This document shows positions 60,066 to 64,000 of a stretch of DNA of 64,000 nt, one piece after another; the first letter of the stretch is position 1, and each line of letters opens with the position of its first letter. The notes beneath the pieces were generated by a model. It was not told the origin of the DNA. It did not search any database and saw only the letters and a program-made list of their open reading frames with translations. The stretch is taken from NCBI RefSeq assembly GCF_006874585.1, contig NZ_CP029761.1:383001-447000 (forward strand), written 5' to 3'. Source of the DNA: Sphingomonas sp. IC081 (lineage in GTDB: Bacteria > Pseudomonadota > Alphaproteobacteria > Sphingomonadales > Sphingomonadaceae). The position numbers and the translations under genes were made by a program.

Positions 60066-61259
60066 TCAAGTTGCAATGCCTTCGCCCGGATCGTCGAGGC
60101 TGGCAATGAACACGCGGTTGCGCCCGGCATCCTTGGCCCGGATCAGCGCTTCGTCGGCGGCGCGCAGGGCGGCGCGCGGGCTGTCGTAGGCGTGGACATC
60201 GGCGAGGCCCGCGGAGAAGCTGACGCGGCCGAACGGCGTGTCGGTCCAGCGATTGACCAGTTTGCGGGCGGCCATGTCCTCGCGCAGGGCGTCGAGCGTG
60301 GCGAACGCTTCGTCAAGGCGTTTGCCGCGCAGCAAGGCGACGAATTCCTCGCCGCCGTGGCGGGCGACATGGCACGTGTCGCTGGAAATCCTGGCGAGTG
60401 TCTGGGCGACCGTGCGAAGCACCCGGTCGCCGGCATCGTGGCCATGCATGTCGTTGATCCGCTTGAAGTGGTCGATGTCGCAGAAGGCGACGCAGAGCGG
60501 CTCGCCGGTGGCATGGCACTCGGCGTGCTGCTCCTTCAGCACGGCTTCGAAGGCGCGGCGGTTGGGCAGGCCGGTGAGGTGATCGATCTCGGCCTCGCGG
60601 CGCGCGTCGATCAGGTTCTTTTGCAAGACCTGGGTTTCGCGTTCCGAGCGAGCCAGGGCGCGTTCGATGTCGCGGGTGCGGGTGATCATGTCCTTGGCAA
60701 GCGCGGTAAGTTCGAGGATCGTGCGCTGGGCCTCCTCGTCACTGCGCGCCGCGCCGCGCCGGGCCGAGGCGCCGTGGAGACCGACGTGATCGGCATGGGC
60801 CTCGAGCGCGGAGTTGTAGTCGCTGGTGGCGCTGCGTGCGGCGCTGGCGGTGGCGGCGAATTCGCACAGCGTGGCTTCCAGCCGGTGGATCAGAACGTGG
60901 ATCTGCTCGATGCCGTCGCGGCGGCCGAGTTCGCTGATACGGTCCTCCAGCCAGTAGAGCGTCACCGGTTCGCGCTGGCCGACCCGCTCCGCCACGTCCT
61001 TGCCCAGGCAGGGGTCGGCTCCGGTGATGATGTCGTGGGCAGCCTCCAGCGTGAAGGGCGTGATCGGCAGGCGGTGGGTGAGCAGGAAGCGGGCGATGTC
61101 TTCCAGCGTCTGGCGCCGCCGCTTGTCGCGCGAGGTTTCGTGGAAGAGCGGCGCCGGGGCCTGGTCCTCGGGCGCATCGACCGGGCGAGAGCCCGCGCCG
61201 CCCAGTCCGAACCAGCGGCGCAGGCCACTGCGGGCCATGGAGGGATCGTAGGCGGTCAT
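60066..61259 (-). CDS. GGDEF diguanylate cyclase without an I-site
   Basis: A 397-residue soluble protein. The N-terminal half is helical without a recognised sensor domain, then a coiled coil (MITRTRDIERALARSERETQ) leads into a GGDEF domain (EIDHLTGLPNRRAFEAVLKE, CDIDHFKRINDMHGHDAGDR). The active loop is RHGGEEF. The position where the inhibitory RxxD should be reads SDTC, so product inhibition at that site is unlikely. The start at ATG 61259 is preferred over TTG 61271. It follows an AT-rich promoter gap from the first GGDEF gene. Confidence 0.9.
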   Translation of the reverse strand: MTAYDPSMARSGLRRWFGLGGAGSRPVDAPEDQAPAPLFHETSRDKRRRQTLEDIARFLLTHRLPITPFTLEAAHDIITGADPCLGKDVAERVGQREPVTLYWLEDRISELGRRDGIEQIHVLIHRLEATLCEFAATASAARSATSDYNSALEAHADHVGLHGASARRGAARSDEEAQRTILELTALAKDMITRTRDIERALARSERETQVLQKNLIDARREAEIDHLTGLPNRRAFEAVLKEQHAECHATGEPLCVAFCDIDHFKRINDMHGHDAGDRVLRTVAQTLARISSDTCHVARHGGEEFVALLRGKRLDEAFATLDALREDMAARKLVNRWTDTPFGRVSFSAGLADVHAYDSPRAALRAADEALIRAKDAGRNRVFIASLDDPGEGIAT

Positions 61260-61337
61260 CCCATGCGTCAACGGCCGTGAACGCGTGAAATTAAGTCCGG
61301 AAAATCCCGGATTCCGCTGGTCGGGACGGGAAGGGGG

Positions 61338-62075
<738 letters not shown>

Positions 62076-62079
62076 CGGA

Positions 62080-62787
62080 TTAGCGTACCCGCGGTCCGCC
62101 GAACGGCAGCGGCGGAGGGGGACGGCGCGCACCGCGCGGCAGCTGGGCCTGATAGGCGCGGCCGCAATGTTCGACGCAATAGGGGAAACCGGGGTTCACC
62201 TTCTCGCCGCAGAAGTGGAAGTCCGGTTCGCCCGGGTGGCCCATCGGCCAGCGGCAGACGCGGTCGCTAAGGTCGAGCAGGCTGGTCTTGTCGGCGATTT
62301 CCGGGCTCGGCTTGGCCGGAACCAGGCGGCGCGGCGGGGCCGGTGGGATCGGCTGCTGCTGATCACCCGGGCCCTGGCGCAGGAAGCCGCCGGGGCCGAC
62401 CGAAACGACGCGCGGGCCGGTGGGTGCCGGCGGCGGCGCATCGGCGGCCTGCGGAGCCGAGGGAGCCGGTTCGGGTGCACGCGGCGCCGGGGTCGGTGCG
62501 GGGGCTGCCGGGGCTGCGGGGGCGGCGCGCACGACGGGCGGCGCGGCCTGCGGGGCCGGAGCGGGCGCTCGCTCTTCAGCGGGCTTCACCTTTTTCGGTG
62601 CGGCAGGGCGCGCAGGCTTCTCGTTCGCCTTCACCGGCGAAGGGCGGGCCTTGAGGCCGAGGCGATGGGCCTTGCCGATCACCGCGTTGCGGCTGACGCC
62701 GCCAAGCTCGTCCGCGATCTGGCTGGCGGTGGCACCGCCTTCCCACATCTTGGTCAGCTTATCGATCCGCTCGTCCGTCCAGCTCAT
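62080..62787 (-). CDS. gcrA: Cell-cycle regulator GcrA
   Basis: A 235-residue protein of the alphaproteobacterial GcrA family, which binds sigma70-RNA polymerase and CcrM-methylated DNA to time cell-cycle genes. The N-terminal DNA-binding part MSWTDERIDKLTKMWEGGAT, ASQIADELGGVSRNAVIGKA is nearly canonical. A very proline/alanine-rich linker (residues about 50-150) follows, then the C-terminal sigma-binding part with cysteines (CRWPMGHPGEPDFHFCGE, FPYCVEHCGRAYQ). The linker is longer than in Caulobacter. GGAACAGGA precedes ATG 62787. Confidence 0.93.
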   Translation of the reverse strand: MSWTDERIDKLTKMWEGGATASQIADELGGVSRNAVIGKAHRLGLKARPSPVKANEKPARPAAPKKVKPAEERAPAPAPQAAPPVVRAAPAAPAAPAPTPAPRAPEPAPSAPQAADAPPPAPTGPRVVSVGPGGFLRQGPGDQQQPIPPAPPRRLVPAKPSPEIADKTSLLDLSDRVCRWPMGHPGEPDFHFCGEKVNPGFPYCVEHCGRAYQAQLPRGARRPPPPLPFGGPRVR

Positions 62788-62887
62788 TCCTGTTCCATCT
62801 CGTTCGTCAGGGGCGATACGCGAGAATCGCCCCGAAATTCCTAGCCACGACTTGCGTTGGGAAGTCGCAGCCGATACTCGCCGCTCC

Positions 62888-63766
62888 ATGGTCGATCAAA
62901 CGAATTCGTCCGATCTGCAGACCCCAGAGGGCATCGTGCAGCCACGCCACTTCCCGGCAAAGGGAGAACCCCTGATACACCAGGTGAACTGGGAGGGGCT
63001 CAAGACCCTGTATATGAAGGAGGTGCGACGCTTCTTCAAGGTCCAGACCCAGACGATCTGGGCACCGGCGATCACCACGCTGCTGTTTCTGGTGATCTTC
63101 ACGGTGGCGCTGGGCCGCGGCGGGCGTGAAGTGCTGGGCGTCAACTTCGCCACTTTCGTGGCGCCGGGCCTCATCGTCATGGGGATGATGCAGAACGCTT
63201 TTGCAAATTCCAGCTTCTCGTTCCTGGCAGGCAAGATCCAGGGCACCATTATCGACTACCTGATGCCGCCGCTGAGCGAAGGCGAACTGATGCTGGCGCT
63301 GGTCGGTGCGTCCGTCACCCGCGCGGTGCTGGTCGGCCTTGCGCTTTGTGCCGCCATGCTGCTGTGGCCGGGGGTCGACCTGACCGTGCATCACCCCTGG
63401 GCGGTGGTGTGGTTCGGCCTGTGCGGTTCGGTGTTCCTGGCGCTGCTGGGCCTGCTCTCGTCGATCTGGGCTGAGAAGTTCGACCACAACGCCGCCGTCA
63501 CCAACTTTGTCATTGCCCCGCTCTCGCTGCTGTCGGGTACGTTCTACGTGATCGACAACCTGTCGCCCGCGTTCCAGGCGGTGAGCCGCTTCAACCCGTT
63601 CTTCTATGTGATCTCGGGCTTCCGGTTCGGTTTCCTGGGGCAGAGCGACATCGGCAATTCCAACGAGGCCGTGCTGCACAGCGCGATCGGCCTCGGTGTG
63701 GTCAATGCCCTGTTCGCCTTTGCGGTCTACCGCGTGCTGCGTTCGGGCTGGAAGCTGAAGGGCTGA
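62888..63766 (+). CDS. ABC-2 type transporter permease
   Basis: A 292-residue inner-membrane protein with a cytosolic N-terminus (about 60 residues) and six membrane segments typical of ABC2_membrane permeases. Markers are YMKEVRRFFKVQTQTIWAPA, VAPGLIVMGMMQNAFANSSF and LLSGTFYVIDNLSPAFQAVS. It is divergent from gcrA. No ATP-binding partner gene is in the window; the substrate (drug, lipid or polysaccharide) is unknown. A 30-bp hairpin terminator follows. Confidence 0.88.
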   Translation: MVDQTNSSDLQTPEGIVQPRHFPAKGEPLIHQVNWEGLKTLYMKEVRRFFKVQTQTIWAPAITTLLFLVIFTVALGRGGREVLGVNFATFVAPGLIVMGMMQNAFANSSFSFLAGKIQGTIIDYLMPPLSEGELMLALVGASVTRAVLVGLALCAAMLLWPGVDLTVHHPWAVVWFGLCGSVFLALLGLLSSIWAEKFDHNAAVTNFVIAPLSLLSGTFYVIDNLSPAFQAVSRFNPFFYVISGFRFGFLGQSDIGNSNEAVLHSAIGLGVVNALFAFAVYRVLRSGWKLKG

Positions 63767-63775
63767 TTGTCCCGC

Positions 63776-63840
63776 CCCGAACGGGCAACAAAAAGCCCCG
63801 GACGCAGGCAGCGTCCGGGGCTTTTTGTTGCCCGTTCGGG
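63776..63840. terminator. Bidirectional terminator with a perfect 30-bp stem
   Basis: The arms 63776-63805 and 63811-63840 are perfect inverted copies with a 5-base loop. The core AAAAAGCCCCGGACGC/GCGTCCGGGGCTTTTT has A- and T-runs on either side, so it ends transcription in both directions between the permease and the convergent partial gene. Confidence 0.95.
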
Positions 63841-63848
63841 ATTAGGTC

Positions 63849-64000
63849 CTAGTGCGCGAGGCCGTGGCGCAGGCGGTAGCGCCCGTTCTTGAAGGCCTCG
63901 AACAATTGCGGGACGGTCGGATGGTCCACCGGGCCCCCCTCGGCATCGCCGGTCAGGTTCTGCTGGCTGACATAGGCGACGTAGCTCGATTCCTCGTTCT
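63849..64000 (-). CDS. C-terminal end of an unidentified protein (partial)
   Basis: The last 49 codons of a minus-strand gene are visible, ending in TAG at 63849-63851. The sequence includes SSYVAYVSQQNLTGDAEG, GPVDHPTVPQLFEAFKNG and RYRLRHGLAH. It is protein-like in composition, but I do not recognise the family. Confidence 0.6.
   Translation of the reverse strand, partial: NEESSYVAYVSQQNLTGDAEGGPVDHPTVPQLFEAFKNGRYRLRHGLAH

Overview
The window reads as a chromosome segment of a GC-rich alphaproteobacterium of the order Sphingomonadales, most likely Novosphingobium or a close relative. This is an inference from gene content: two TonB-dependent receptors of the Xanthomonas/Caulobacter subclass, a UrcA-family protein, GcrA, the alphaproteobacterial ATPase zeta inhibitor (DUF1476), a CrtZ carotenoid hydroxylase, and an alphaproteobacterial rimP-nusA-ylxR-infB block. 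No rRNA, tRNA, CRISPR array, prophage or intact transposase was seen.

Region 1 (1-17.9 kb) is carbohydrate scavenging. The left edge carries the end of a probable GH2 beta-galactosidase followed by a secreted GH53 endo-beta-1,4-galactanase. A TonB-dependent receptor and an MFS sugar permease lie on the other strand. A LacI-type regulator is divergent from a second TonB receptor, which is followed by a secreted GH13 amylase, a GH13 alpha-glucosidase and a secreted GH97 alpha-glucosidase. A shared motif (ATACGWATGCCAT) upstream of both the MFS gene and the second receptor suggests one LacI-controlled maltodextrin regulon: receptor uptake across the outer membrane, periplasmic hydrolysis, MFS import, cytoplasmic hydrolysis.

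Region 2 (18-34.3 kb) is mixed housekeeping: BASS-type and MFS transporters, a PilZ protein, a NUDIX hydrolase, a Grx4-BolA-zeta inhibitor group, leuC and leuD with a 53-codon membrane peptide gene between them, crtZ, an L,D-transpeptidase, SufE, glutamine-dependent NAD synthetase, a hexapeptide acyltransferase and a PAP2-type membrane enzyme. A candidate small RNA with a strong terminator sits at about 26.6 kb.

Region 3 (34.4-40.6 kb) is an expanded phage-shock-protein (Psp) envelope-stress locus. A PspF-type sigma54 activator is divergent from a sigma54 (-24/-12) promoter that reads into a small membrane protein, PspA, PspC and four tandem PspB-like paralogues. The paralogues share a C-terminal signature that PspC also appears to carry. 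Beyond pspF lie a membrane-anchored HTH regulator, a coiled-coil protein, a membrane protein and a short RadC-type JAB protein.

Region 4 (40.6-56.8 kb) is the translation/RNA-decay block rimP-nusA-ylxR-infB ... rbfA ... truB-rpsO-pnp. It is interrupted by DUF1697, RcnB-like, DUF1963, tdk, sulfotransferase and M50 protease genes, and by a 264-bp MITE with TA target duplications inserted exactly at a stop codon.

Region 5 (56.9-64 kb) has an exported helical-repeat protein, two GGDEF diguanylate cyclases, a cyclophilin, GcrA, an ABC-2 permease, and the end of an unidentified gene behind a 30-bp perfect-stem terminator.
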